Assembly: GCA_030765405.1 (NCBI GenBank)
Contig: JAVCCP010000022.1
Location: 1 to 37,451, forward strand
From: Candidatus Ancaeobacter aquaticus
Lineage (GTDB): Bacteria; Auribacterota; Ancaeobacteria; Ancaeobacterales; Ancaeobacteraceae
Reading direction: 5' to 3'
Length of the DNA: 37,451 nucleotides
Shown here one piece after another: positions 16,509-24,800 of the stretch. A program made the position numbers and the translations under genes. The notes under the pieces are model-generated. The model did no database searches, was not told the origin of the DNA, and saw only the letters and a list, made by a program, of their open reading frames with translations. Every line of letters begins with the position of its first letter. Position 1 is the stretch's first letter.

Positions 16509-17176
16509 TATTCACCTATATATATTTTAGCATTTCTGTTTTGAGAATGTATTCGCTGCAGAATAGTAACTGAAAGCACTGCACCGAGAGTATTAGCACA
16601 CACGTCATAAAAACAAGCATATCTTTCTGGAACAAAATACTGGTGAAATTCATCGCTCATCCCAAAAACTACCGCACAGATAATCGCGCCACTATTTGCA
16701 TATTTATTAAGGAATTCATTTCGAGAATACATAAAACTTCTTCTTATTAAAAGTGCGAAAAGTGCATAGACAAGAACATGTATTATTTTATCTATATTAA
16801 CTATTCTCGCTGAAGAGAAACAATTAAGTGAAAAAGATGATAAAACAAAAATCACTATCGCCATCAATAGAGATGGCATCCAATTAGGGGTTGAGAAACA
16901 ATAATATCCCCAATTTGGAGGCTCAGATTTGAGCCGTAGGCAAGGCGTGACGACGCTGGCGTACCCTTTGCGGTACGTCAAGGAGGAGCAACGAAGCAGA
17001 CGGCCAAAGATGGACCTCCCCAGAGGGGCTGGCCGCTTTTGGGCTGCAACTGCGTCACTCATCGCTTGCGTATCGCAGGGGATACGCGGCACTCTTCGTT
17101 CCTTGCTTCGCTCCAAAATCAGCTCAGCCAAATTGGGGATATTATTGTTTCTCAACCCCTCAACAAAATGAATCAC
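16508..17176 (-). CDS. VanZ-like membrane protein with a 91-codon in-frame insertion from a repeat element
   Basis: The frame is 222 codons. Residues from NWMPSLLMAIVIFVLSSFS onward form a VanZ-like integral membrane protein with about four membrane segments and the conserved DKIIHVLVYALFALL and GMSDEFHQYFVPER motifs. The native start was probably the GTG at 17174-17176 (AAAGG 7 nt upstream). Between codon 6 and that body lies the 273-bp repeat element copy 2, a multiple of three without a stop in this frame. Removing it gives a natural start MIHFVDNWMPSLLM. So the present protein either carries 91 foreign residues ahead of its first membrane helix or starts within the body. VanZ-family proteins affect glycopeptide sensitivity in some bacteria, but most have no known function. 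Confidence 0.75.
   Translation of the reverse strand: MIHFVEGLRNNNIPNLAELILERSKERRVPRIPCDTQAMSDAVAAQKRPAPLGRSIFGRLLRCSSLTYRKGYASVVTPCLRLKSEPPNWGYYCFSTPNWMPSLLMAIVIFVLSSFSLNCFSSARIVNIDKIIHVLVYALFALLIRRSFMYSRNEFLNKYANSGAIICAVVFGMSDEFHQYFVPERYACFYDVCANTLGAVLSVTILQRIHSQNRNAKIYIGE
16887..17159. mobile_element. MITE-like repeat element, copy 2 (273 bp)
   Basis: Perfect 32-bp terminal inverted repeats at 16887-16918 and 17128-17159 (outer end GGGGTTGAGAAACAATAATA). Same internal layout as copy 1, in the opposite orientation, with the hairpins GCGTATC/GATACGC, CCCC-TCT-GGGG and GACGTACC/GGTACGCC. The outer repeats differ in sequence from those of copy 1, yet match each other within each copy. No transposase gene and no clear target duplication. 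The element is inserted in frame in the vanZ-like gene. Confidence 0.85.
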
Positions 17177-17207
17177 GGTAAATACCTTTTATTTTTTCCA
17201 GTGTACA

Positions 17208-17927
17208 TTATCTTCCAAAAGACAATCGTTCAGCGATTATTTTCGGCAAACTGGCATCTATTATCCTATCCTGCGTTCGCTGTATCTCATAGGGTAATCT
17301 TTTAACATTCACGCTATTTGTGTCTGTATCGTAAATCACTGCGCACGCATCAGGATTTCCATCTCGCGGCTGACCGATACTTCCCACATTCACTATAAAT
17401 TTGTAGTCTCCAGCCAATGGGTAATCTCCTTCATCAACCGGAATAAATATTCCGTCACTTCTAAAGATCCCGGGATAATGTGTATGCCCAAGAAAACATA
17501 CTTTTGTCTCTTGAAAACGAAAACTCATATCTGCCTCATCAATACTCATGATGTATGTCCATTTGTCAGGAATGTCTAATGATGCATGCACAACACTAAA
17601 ATCATTTTCATGCGCTATAAGATCAAGGGATGCAAGAAATTCATAATTTTCCTTTTTGATTACATTTTTTGTCCATATAACCGCTTCACGTGCAAAAGGA
17701 TGAAAATTTGTAATATCCGTTTTTCCTGTTACGGCCTGATCATGGTTTCCCGCTACAACTGGACATCCCAAACCTTTTACCACTTCGATACATTCATTCG
17801 GACTTGCCGCATAACCCACTATATCCCCGACTGAAACAAACTTATCAACCTTGTCCTTTAAATACGCGTGAACAGTTTCTAACGCTTCGAAATTACTGTG
17901 AATATCTCCCAATATCCCATATTTCAT
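17208..17927 (-). CDS. Metallophosphoesterase (calcineurin-like, YfcE/MJ0936 type)
   Basis: 239 residues. The dimetal phosphoesterase signature is complete: D8-x-H10 (GDIHSN), D35 (VGDIVGYAASP), N61-H62 (AGNHDQ), a His in VVHASLD, and GHTHYPG near the end. Members hydrolyse phosphodiesters or phosphomonoesters; the natural substrate of this subgroup (a neighbour of diadenosine tetraphosphatase) is not known. GGGGAG precedes the ATG by about 7 nt. It lies 24 nt after the YhaM-like gene and 31 nt before the vanZ-like gene, in the same run. Cytoplasmic: no signal peptide. Confidence 0.88.
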   Translation of the reverse strand: MKYGILGDIHSNFEALETVHAYLKDKVDKFVSVGDIVGYAASPNECIEVVKGLGCPVVAGNHDQAVTGKTDITNFHPFAREAVIWTKNVIKKENYEFLASLDLIAHENDFSVVHASLDIPDKWTYIMSIDEADMSFRFQETKVCFLGHTHYPGIFRSDGIFIPVDEGDYPLAGDYKFIVNVGSIGQPRDGNPDACAVIYDTDTNSVNVKRLPYEIQRTQDRIIDASLPKIIAERLSFGR

Positions 17928-17951
17928 ATTCTATACTCCCCGGCACCTATA

Positions 17952-18917
17952 CTACGAATCATTTGTCTCATTCTTAAGAAATAACTGTCTGTTTATTATG
18001 GTAAGCCATTTACTCCACTTTTGCCCTTCTTCACGAGGACCGCAAATAACATTCTTATACGCATTCACCTGCGAATCAAGGTTGTCACAATGATACACAA
18101 CGCATGCCTCTAATGTTTGCGGCAGAACAGGAGACCTTTGCACATATTCGCCTTGATGACTGAGAATAATATGCTGCAGATTCACTGCAATATCTTCTGG
18201 AAATCCATCTATAGCTTGTATATGCCCCATTATATAATCATTTCCCTGAATAATATGCCCTACGAGCCTCCCCTTATCAGTATAATCGAACGTAATATCA
18301 TAAGACAATTCAAAAACCTTACCACAATCATGGATAAATGCACCCGCCAAACACAGATCTCTGTCCACCTCAGAGTGCAGATCACACGTTGTATCACATA
18401 ACTGCATCACTTCATACGTATGTTCAAACAATCCACCGAAATAAGAATGATGCCACTTCCCGCCGCCGGGAGCCTTTTTAAAGTTACCCATAAATTCTTT
18501 ATTATCCTGAATGGATCTTATAAACTTTTTTATCCATGGGTTTTGAATTTTTTCCAGTAGACTCATCATACTTGTCTCAATTTTGCCAATATCTTCAACG
18601 GACCTCAAAAGATCACTAATGGAATATTCATCATCATTAATCATTTTTATATTCCTAAGAGTTAACTGCGGCCCGTTATAATTACCCACATCTCCCTCAA
18701 CCCATACAATATCACTCTGATCCAAAACTTCACGAGCGGGACTTACATTGTCCCATAGCACACTATTTATTGCGCCTGTTTTATCTGACAACGTTAATGC
18801 TACGTACGGTTCACCATTTTTTTTAGCTTTATACTCCTTCTTTGCAACCACAAAAACACTGGAGACTTTATCTCCAACCGCAATGTTTTTAACGAAATCG
18901 CTCTCAGCTTTTTTCAT
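17952..18917 (-). CDS. yhaM: OB-fold/HD-domain 3'-5' exoribonuclease, YhaM type
   Basis: 321 residues from the ATG at 18915-18917, chosen over the GTG three codons upstream because AAGGTGG (18924-18930) is correctly spaced for it. N-terminal OB fold (about 10-95, VALTLSDKTGAINSVLWDN) and an HD domain (about 140-290) with HHSYFGGLFEHTYEV, AGAFIHDCGK and a late HQG. B. subtilis YhaM degrades single-stranded RNA and DNA from the 3' end with this same order. The protein should be cytoplasmic. It sits between a TPR membrane protein (16 nt upstream) and the phosphoesterase gene. Confidence 0.88.
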   Translation of the reverse strand: MKKAESDFVKNIAVGDKVSSVFVVAKKEYKAKKNGEPYVALTLSDKTGAINSVLWDNVSPAREVLDQSDIVWVEGDVGNYNGPQLTLRNIKMINDDEYSISDLLRSVEDIGKIETSMMSLLEKIQNPWIKKFIRSIQDNKEFMGNFKKAPGGGKWHHSYFGGLFEHTYEVMQLCDTTCDLHSEVDRDLCLAGAFIHDCGKVFELSYDITFDYTDKGRLVGHIIQGNDYIMGHIQAIDGFPEDIAVNLQHIILSHQGEYVQRSPVLPQTLEACVVYHCDNLDSQVNAYKNVICGPREEGQKWSKWLTIINRQLFLKNETNDS

Positions 18918-18933
18918 TATAACCACCTTATTA

Positions 18934-19788
18934 TTAACTTCCGCTCATTTTGTTTTTTAATCTCTTAAGAATTCGTTGTGCCGGCCCATCAACGCCATCT
19001 TTTGCCTTCAGCACTTTTTCCCACGTCGCATACGCACCACGATAATCACCGCATTTTTCATATGCATGTGCAAGCATGCGATCAACCCATAAGGGATGTT
19101 TATACCCAACAGCATTTTTAAAATAATACAGAGACTCTTTATAATCTTTTACCTTATAGTAATACAACCATCCTAACTCAAAATAGAGTTCATACGTCTT
19201 ATCATTATACTGCAAACCATCTTTTAAAAATAATATTCCTCGATCAACCCACTTCTGTCTTTCATGTTCCTTATCTGATTCACTGGGGCATTTTTTTACA
19301 AGCGGCTCATGCGGTATTGTCTTCAATCTCAGTGATGTCTCATGAGAACAACCTTCTCCACAGTTATCGTGCGCATGTAAATCAGATTTATTATCTTCTT
19401 CCCCCTCATGCGCAACTTTATGACTGACATTATACGCCATATGCCAGCCGCCAATAACCCATGGTTGTATAAACTGCGGTTGTAATCTCGTAATTAAATA
19501 ATACATAGGCACAAGCTTATACCATTGACTTGTATGCCAATAATGATCGCATTTCAACCATAAGAGGTCTGCCACCACACCCCTAAACCCTGAAACAAGC
19601 GCCGCAGATAAAAATCCCCCCAAAGGAACTTCATTTGAATAGACTTGTGTCAGTTTAAGCCCATAACCTTTATCTATTCTCTCATTCTCAAGGCTGTTAC
19701 CATATTGAGCGAGCACCTGATATGCGATTAGCATCGAAATAAAGACTATGATATAAATACGATATATATACAGTATACTTTTTATCAT
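18934..19788 (-). CDS. Membrane-anchored TPR protein with a His/Cys-rich insert
   Basis: 284 residues. One N-terminal membrane helix (about 8-28). Residues 60-120 (RGVVADLLWLKCDHYWHTSQWYKLVPMYYLITRLQPQF) are a conserved segment in a TPR protein group found next to ABC transporters. Residues 125-150 are rich in His, Asp and Cys (HEGEEDNKSDLHAHDNCGEGCSH), perhaps a metal-binding loop. Residues 190-275 contain at least two tetratricopeptide units (YELYFELGWLYYYKVKDYKESLYYFKNA). It follows the ABC permease gene by 16 nt, so it may be a partner of that transporter on the outer face of the membrane. Function not known. Confidence 0.7.
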   Translation of the reverse strand: MIKSILYIYRIYIIVFISMLIAYQVLAQYGNSLENERIDKGYGLKLTQVYSNEVPLGGFLSAALVSGFRGVVADLLWLKCDHYWHTSQWYKLVPMYYLITRLQPQFIQPWVIGGWHMAYNVSHKVAHEGEEDNKSDLHAHDNCGEGCSHETSLRLKTIPHEPLVKKCPSESDKEHERQKWVDRGILFLKDGLQYNDKTYELYFELGWLYYYKVKDYKESLYYFKNAVGYKHPLWVDRMLAHAYEKCGDYRGAYATWEKVLKAKDGVDGPAQRILKRLKNKMSGS

Positions 19789-19804
19789 AACCTTATTGTC
19801 GTTG

Positions 19805-20575
19805 TTATAAGTCTTTTTTACTAAAATGAATAGATGCTAAGGTCAATGTTATAGAAGAATATATAAGCGCATAGAGAACACTCTTCACAATATATATCCA
19901 CGGGACAGCGATACCAATCGCTATAGAATCTGATATATCAAATATAGCTAAATTCGGTATACAATGTGCCATCACAAGTAATGCTGATTTTGATAGAGCA
20001 AAATCAACATATCTTGTAATTATCTCACTGATATATACGGAAAGATGCCCCAGTATATAAAATATGATGCTGATAAGCACTGCCAGAACATGCGTCGTTG
20101 TAAGAATATTAAAAAATATTGAAAATGCCGTCACAATAGAAAATTTAAAAAATAAAAGAACTATTGGTTTTACAATAGTGAAATCGATCATCCCTTCTTT
20201 AGCATATAGAATTGCCATAAAGACAGGTATCATACAGACGAAGGTAACGCCCAGCGTAAACAAAACGCCAAGATATTTTGCGACAATATATTCGTACCGC
20301 CTAACCGGTTTTGAAAGTATCACATATAATGTATGCTTTTCCATTTCAAGAGACACAACAGATATCGGCAGGAATATTGAAACAACGATACCTATAATCG
20401 CGATAGAACCAAGCATAAAGTCTTTAAGAAGCTTTATTTCTTCGCCGTGAGTCATATACTTAAAAAAAGTCGCTGCGCATACGGAAAGCATCAGAAACAC
20501 AAACAAGGCAACAAGTACTTTATTTCGAATACACTCTAAAAATGTGTAATACGCTATGACAAGCATTCTCCTCAC
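19805..20575 (-). CDS. ABC-2 type transporter permease
   Basis: 256 residues with six predicted membrane helices (about 18-38, 52-75, 102-126, 140-165, 170-195, 228-248). The N-terminal AYYTFLECIRNKV segment and the VSLEMEKHTLYVILSKPVRRYEYIVAKYLGVL segment are typical of NosY/ABC-2 permeases, where LSKPxxRxxxxxxK is a hallmark. It begins at GTG, overlapping the ATPase stop by 4 nt (GTGA), so the two are translationally coupled and form one transporter. An ATG three codons in is an alternative start. The substrate is unknown; copper, glycolipid or polysaccharide export are all known for the family. Confidence 0.88.
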   Translation of the reverse strand: MRRMLVIAYYTFLECIRNKVLVALFVFLMLSVCAATFFKYMTHGEEIKLLKDFMLGSIAIIGIVVSIFLPISVVSLEMEKHTLYVILSKPVRRYEYIVAKYLGVLFTLGVTFVCMIPVFMAILYAKEGMIDFTIVKPIVLLFFKFSIVTAFSIFFNILTTTHVLAVLISIIFYILGHLSVYISEIITRYVDFALSKSALLVMAHCIPNLAIFDISDSIAIGIAVPWIYIVKSVLYALIYSSITLTLASIHFSKKDL

Positions 20576-21297
20576 TCTGCACCGCCTATTGTAGCAATGT
20601 AAAGATCTTCTAATGATTCTATGTCATTTGCATTAATTGTTCTCATTAATGCCCCTTGATTTAATATTGATACTGTATCACAGAGCTTTTGAGCATACAT
20701 AAGTTGATGTGACGAGAAAACTATTGTTACTCCATTATTCTTAAATGACTCTAACATTTTAACAAAATCCTTCAACCCGACAGGATCAAGCCCTATGGTA
20801 GGTTCATCAACAATGAGTAATGAAGGGTTATTAATAATTGATTGGGCAACGCCTAATCTTTGCAACATTCCTTTGGAGAATGTTTTTAATTTTCTTTCTC
20901 GGTATTTGTAAAGATCCACAGTATTTAAAACATCATTCACTCTCGTCTTTAATTTTTTTCCTGTAATCCCATACAAACGGCCAAAAAAATACAGAATTTC
21001 CTCAGGGGTAAGAAAATCATAATAATAGGTCAATTCAGGTAAATATCCAATCCTCGTTTTATGCGATGTTTTTGGCGTTTCACCAAAAAGCTTAATTGTG
21101 CCTTTATTTGGATACAAAAGCCCAAGTATAAGTTTTATAATAGTTGTTTTCCCGGACCCATTAGGGCCAACTAAACCGTAACACACACCTTCAGTAATTC
21201 TTATACTTATGTCATTAATTCCAACATGTCTCGAAAACATTTCAGAAGAATATATCTTCGTAACATTATTAAATTCAATTATAGATCCATCACTCAT
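20572..21297 (-). CDS. ABC transporter ATP-binding protein
   Basis: 241 residues. Walker A GPNGSGKTT (44-52), signature FSKGMLQRLGVAQ (140-152), Walker B LLIVDEPTIGLDP (160-172) and the H-loop His in SSHQL are intact. The usual Q-loop Gln is within the GYLPE segment and is replaced, as is common in the NosF/CcmA branch. It drives the adjacent permease. The acylphosphatase gene is 33 nt upstream; no separate promoter is apparent between them. Confidence 0.93.
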   Translation of the reverse strand: MSDGSIIEFNNVTKIYSSEMFSRHVGINDISIRITEGVCYGLVGPNGSGKTTIIKLILGLLYPNKGTIKLFGETPKTSHKTRIGYLPELTYYYDFLTPEEILYFFGRLYGITGKKLKTRVNDVLNTVDLYKYRERKLKTFSKGMLQRLGVAQSIINNPSLLIVDEPTIGLDPVGLKDFVKMLESFKNNGVTIVFSSHQLMYAQKLCDTVSILNQGALMRTINANDIESLEDLYIATIGGAE

Positions 21298-21330
21298 TAT
21301 TTATCCCGTCATATCTCACGCAAACTAAAG

Positions 21331-21612
21331 TTAATACTCTACTCCAAAAGAACGATATTTGCCGGTAGCAGGAAAATATTCTATATCAGAAGATCTAATA
21401 TATCTTTCCAACTCACCCGTTTTTATTTTATGAAGAAATTGCTCTAAAATTTCCATATTTCCTTCAGCAACAACCTCTACTGAACCGTCTAAAAGATTTT
21501 TTACAAACCCCTTAATATTATAATCATACGATATGCGAACAACAGTAAATCGAAAACCTACGCCCTGCACTACACCGTGAAACAGTGCGCTAACCCGCTT
21601 ATTCTCTGCCAC
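21331..21612 (-). CDS. acyP: Acylphosphatase
   Basis: 93 residues, the size of the family, when started at the GTG at 21610-21612 (AGGTGA 5 nt upstream); an upstream GTG at 21619-21621 is an alternative. The catalytic signature GVVQGVGFRF carries the phosphate-binding Arg, and the catalytic Asn lies in VKNLLDGSVEV. It hydrolyses acyl phosphates such as acetyl- or carbamoyl-phosphate. First gene of the run that ends with xerD. No good promoter is seen in the 200 bp upstream. Confidence 0.9.
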   Translation of the reverse strand: MAENKRVSALFHGVVQGVGFRFTVVRISYDYNIKGFVKNLLDGSVEVVAEGNMEILEQFLHKIKTGELERYIRSSDIEYFPATGKYRSFGVEY

Positions 21613-21749
21613 TACAATCACCTTATTTTTAATAATAACACCGCGACATATTACTTTAGATTATACTATGCATTAAAACATAAGTCTATGGATCTTTTGT
21701 GAGCAAAAATCGTAATTCGGTCATTACGGGGAGCACAGCGTTCACGTGA

Positions 21750-21785
21750 CCACGTTGTCGCGTGGTACATGACTCATGTGGCACG
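21750..21785. repeat. Two overlapping, mutually exclusive hairpins after the giant gene
   Basis: CCACG-TTGTCG-CGTGG (21750-21765), and CGTGGTACATG-ACT-CATGTGGCACG (21761-21785; 10 of 11 pairs including a wobble). They share 21761-21765, so only one can form. The pair lies 48 nt past the stop of the 1399-codon gene and 138 nt before acyP. No T run follows, so neither is a classic terminator. The gap 21613-21832 holds nothing else that I see. Confidence 0.55.
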
Positions 21786-21832
21786 ACAATCTCAATATAA
21801 GCACTTAAAAGTCAACGTTCATCATTTTTTCA

Positions 21833-24800
21833 TTATGCAGCCAAATCTACTTCAACAGCTGTTTCTTCTTCCAATGACTTCTCTTTAATTCCATCCTCTA
21901 ATAACAATTCTACGTACATGCCCCGCAATCTTTCGTCACTATTTAGTATGTTTAATATTCTGTCAAATTGCGCTTTATAACCGGCAGATCTAAGCATTTT
22001 TCCAAATACTATTATTTGATCTCTATCTGTTTTATACATTCTTCTGAATGTATTTAACAAAATTTCTCTAGATAAAGAACTCAAAACCAGTATCAAATCA
22101 TTGTATCGCTGCATATTACCTTTAATAAGTTCTCGCCTTCCGAGAAATGAATTTCCAATAGAATAATCTTCATCCAGACCATTAATCAAAGTTTGAGTAA
22201 TCATTACAGCCTTATTAACATCAATTTTCCAGACTTCGTCGATAAGATGGCCAACCATTGGATGTAGTTCCTGCTCATAATATTCTGTTTTTGTTATACG
22301 ATCATGGATCCATTCTCTCCATAATGATCCCCACAAAAACTCCATATTTCTTGATCCCGTCAAACCTAAAATCATATCTATTACTATATTTAAATCCAAC
22401 TCCTTGAATATATATGCTGTTTCTTCCACTGTAATATTCTTCGCAGGTATTATTTTGAACGTTAACTGCGGCACAATCATAACAACAATATCTTCACTCA
22501 TACCGTTGAGAATATCAGCAAATAATTTATAATCCTTAGTTATCAAATCCTCGAGAATTTCAGGATAACTAAACTGTGCTGCCTTTATCTGGTCTTCTAA
22601 TGGCATATACCTGAATAAATCGATTAAATTTTCGCGAGCAATCAGATCTAACTCTGTAAGCTGTCCAAGAATTGATAAAACCAGCTGCATTGGATCAAGC
22701 AACGATTTATCCTGTCTATCTGTAAGTTTTTTAAACATTTCAATTATTTTATCGTCACCTTGTAATTTAAGTAATAAACTAACGGCTTTTGAAGGATCTA
22801 ATGCTAGTTTTACAACCAATTCACTTAACAATCCGATTTCTTTTTTATATTTTTCATGTTTTATTTTATTTTTTTCTAGCGTACGTCCGAACAAATCAGT
22901 GCTAATTTGATAGATTGCCTCACCATAGCTCACACTTGACCTCAATTGTTTTACTTCACTTTGATCAAGGTTATATTTTACTGAGACACTATCCACCAAT
23001 GCATTCAATACATTATGGTTTTCCGGACACGAAAGACTATAATCTTTTCTCATAGCTTCATAAATGTCTTTACAGGCTTTATACATAGGGCGATCCATTC
23101 CCTTTATCTCTAACTCCTTAAGATTTAAGCACGTCCATATCCATGGTGATTGATCCAATTTATAAAGCCCTCTTTTAACATAGACTACAAAATTTACTGC
23201 CTTTGGCAGTCCCATTGAAATTTCTATTTCGGCATCTGTCGCTGGACGCTGTACTTCCTTTGGAATATATTTATACACATCAGATTTTAGATAGTTTTTA
23301 ACTTCCTCTCTAATATCTCTTCCTCTAAATGTAATTGGCATAATTAGCTGAGGACTCTGATCACCGTCAACATATTCCTTTAAAAGCTGATTCCCTTTTA
23401 CTTCTCCAATAGCATCAAGCACACCATCGCATATATCCGTCATTTCAGCGCTGTTTTGCAACGTGGGAAACATTTCTTCAAGCTCCTGCATTCTTCCACA
23501 TATAATTGCGATAAGGCGAGCCAAGTTTGCATCCGGCATGATATTTCCTATATCATTTATTTTACCCTTACCGTCTTTCCATGTAGTGTTGTAGGGATTA
23601 ACATCATTATTTGCCAGCTTACGCGCGCTTTTCTCAAACAGACTAAATTGTATTTCAACATGTTTTCTTACTATGTCCTTCCAAAATCTTCTAAATTCTT
23701 CCGGGGGCAATTTTGAATGTTTCTTTACATATTCATGCATAGTTACGCCATCAAGAAGTTCCTCAGTCCAAATACAGATATCATCTTGTTTTCTCTCACA
23801 CCCTAAAGTCTCTACATTAGGATTTCCTATCAATTTCAGATACATCTTCTCCTTCTCAATACATCCTTCTTTGAATCCATCCTTATATATTTCTCCGGTA
23901 AATATCCTTGGATTGATGACATTTATTAAGAATTTATAGCTCTTACCATCTTTAGTTTCCACTCGCGCTAAATAGTTATTTTTTTGTGTTCCCCGGGCAA
24001 AATAACTTATATACACTTTTTGGATATCCTCTTCTTTTACCAAGACACCATTTATAACAAACAGCGCTTCCCTAACAAAAAGTGAATCCTCTAAAACTTT
24101 TAGAACAGTTCGCTTAACAAATTTTGAAGCTTTTACGTCTTCAATAATTTCTTTACGAGCACTTTTATCATTCACATACCCATGTTGTTTTCTTACGCTT
24201 TTTATAAGTTTTTCATCATCACTTTTTTTATTTATGGGATCATTACTAACAGTAATATACTCATTTTTTCTCTTCCAATTTCTTTTTGTGACCTTGCTTT
24301 CACCTAAGTAATCACATAGATTATTCCTGATATTTTCTATTGATCGTGCGGCAAGTTTGCTCATCTTTCTAGCCACACTTTGCTGGACGTTTTTTTCTTC
24401 ATCGTATTTTTGCCGATCATCAGAATCCAAGCCCCAGGCAGCACTATCAGAATACAAATACCACCAAACCAACTCTGATCTAATTTCCCTGTACAAATCA
24501 GGGCTGGACACCCTTACATTTCCAAGCAGCATAATTTTAAAGCTTACATCATCATATAGTTCTTTACTGAATACTATTTCTTTTTTTTCTCTTACTCGTC
24601 TTAAATAATCAACTATAGCCCTTCCAAAGAAGGGATTTCTTATCATCGGCAATGACCTGTTGCTTGATAAAAGAAGCAGTGCTCTGGCAGCATGCGATTT
24701 TAGCTTCATATCAAAATCTGAACTTGCCAGTATTTCTTCCAGTTTTATTCTAATTTCATTACCGCCCACGATAGTCATTTCCGGAATTACTTCATCAAGA

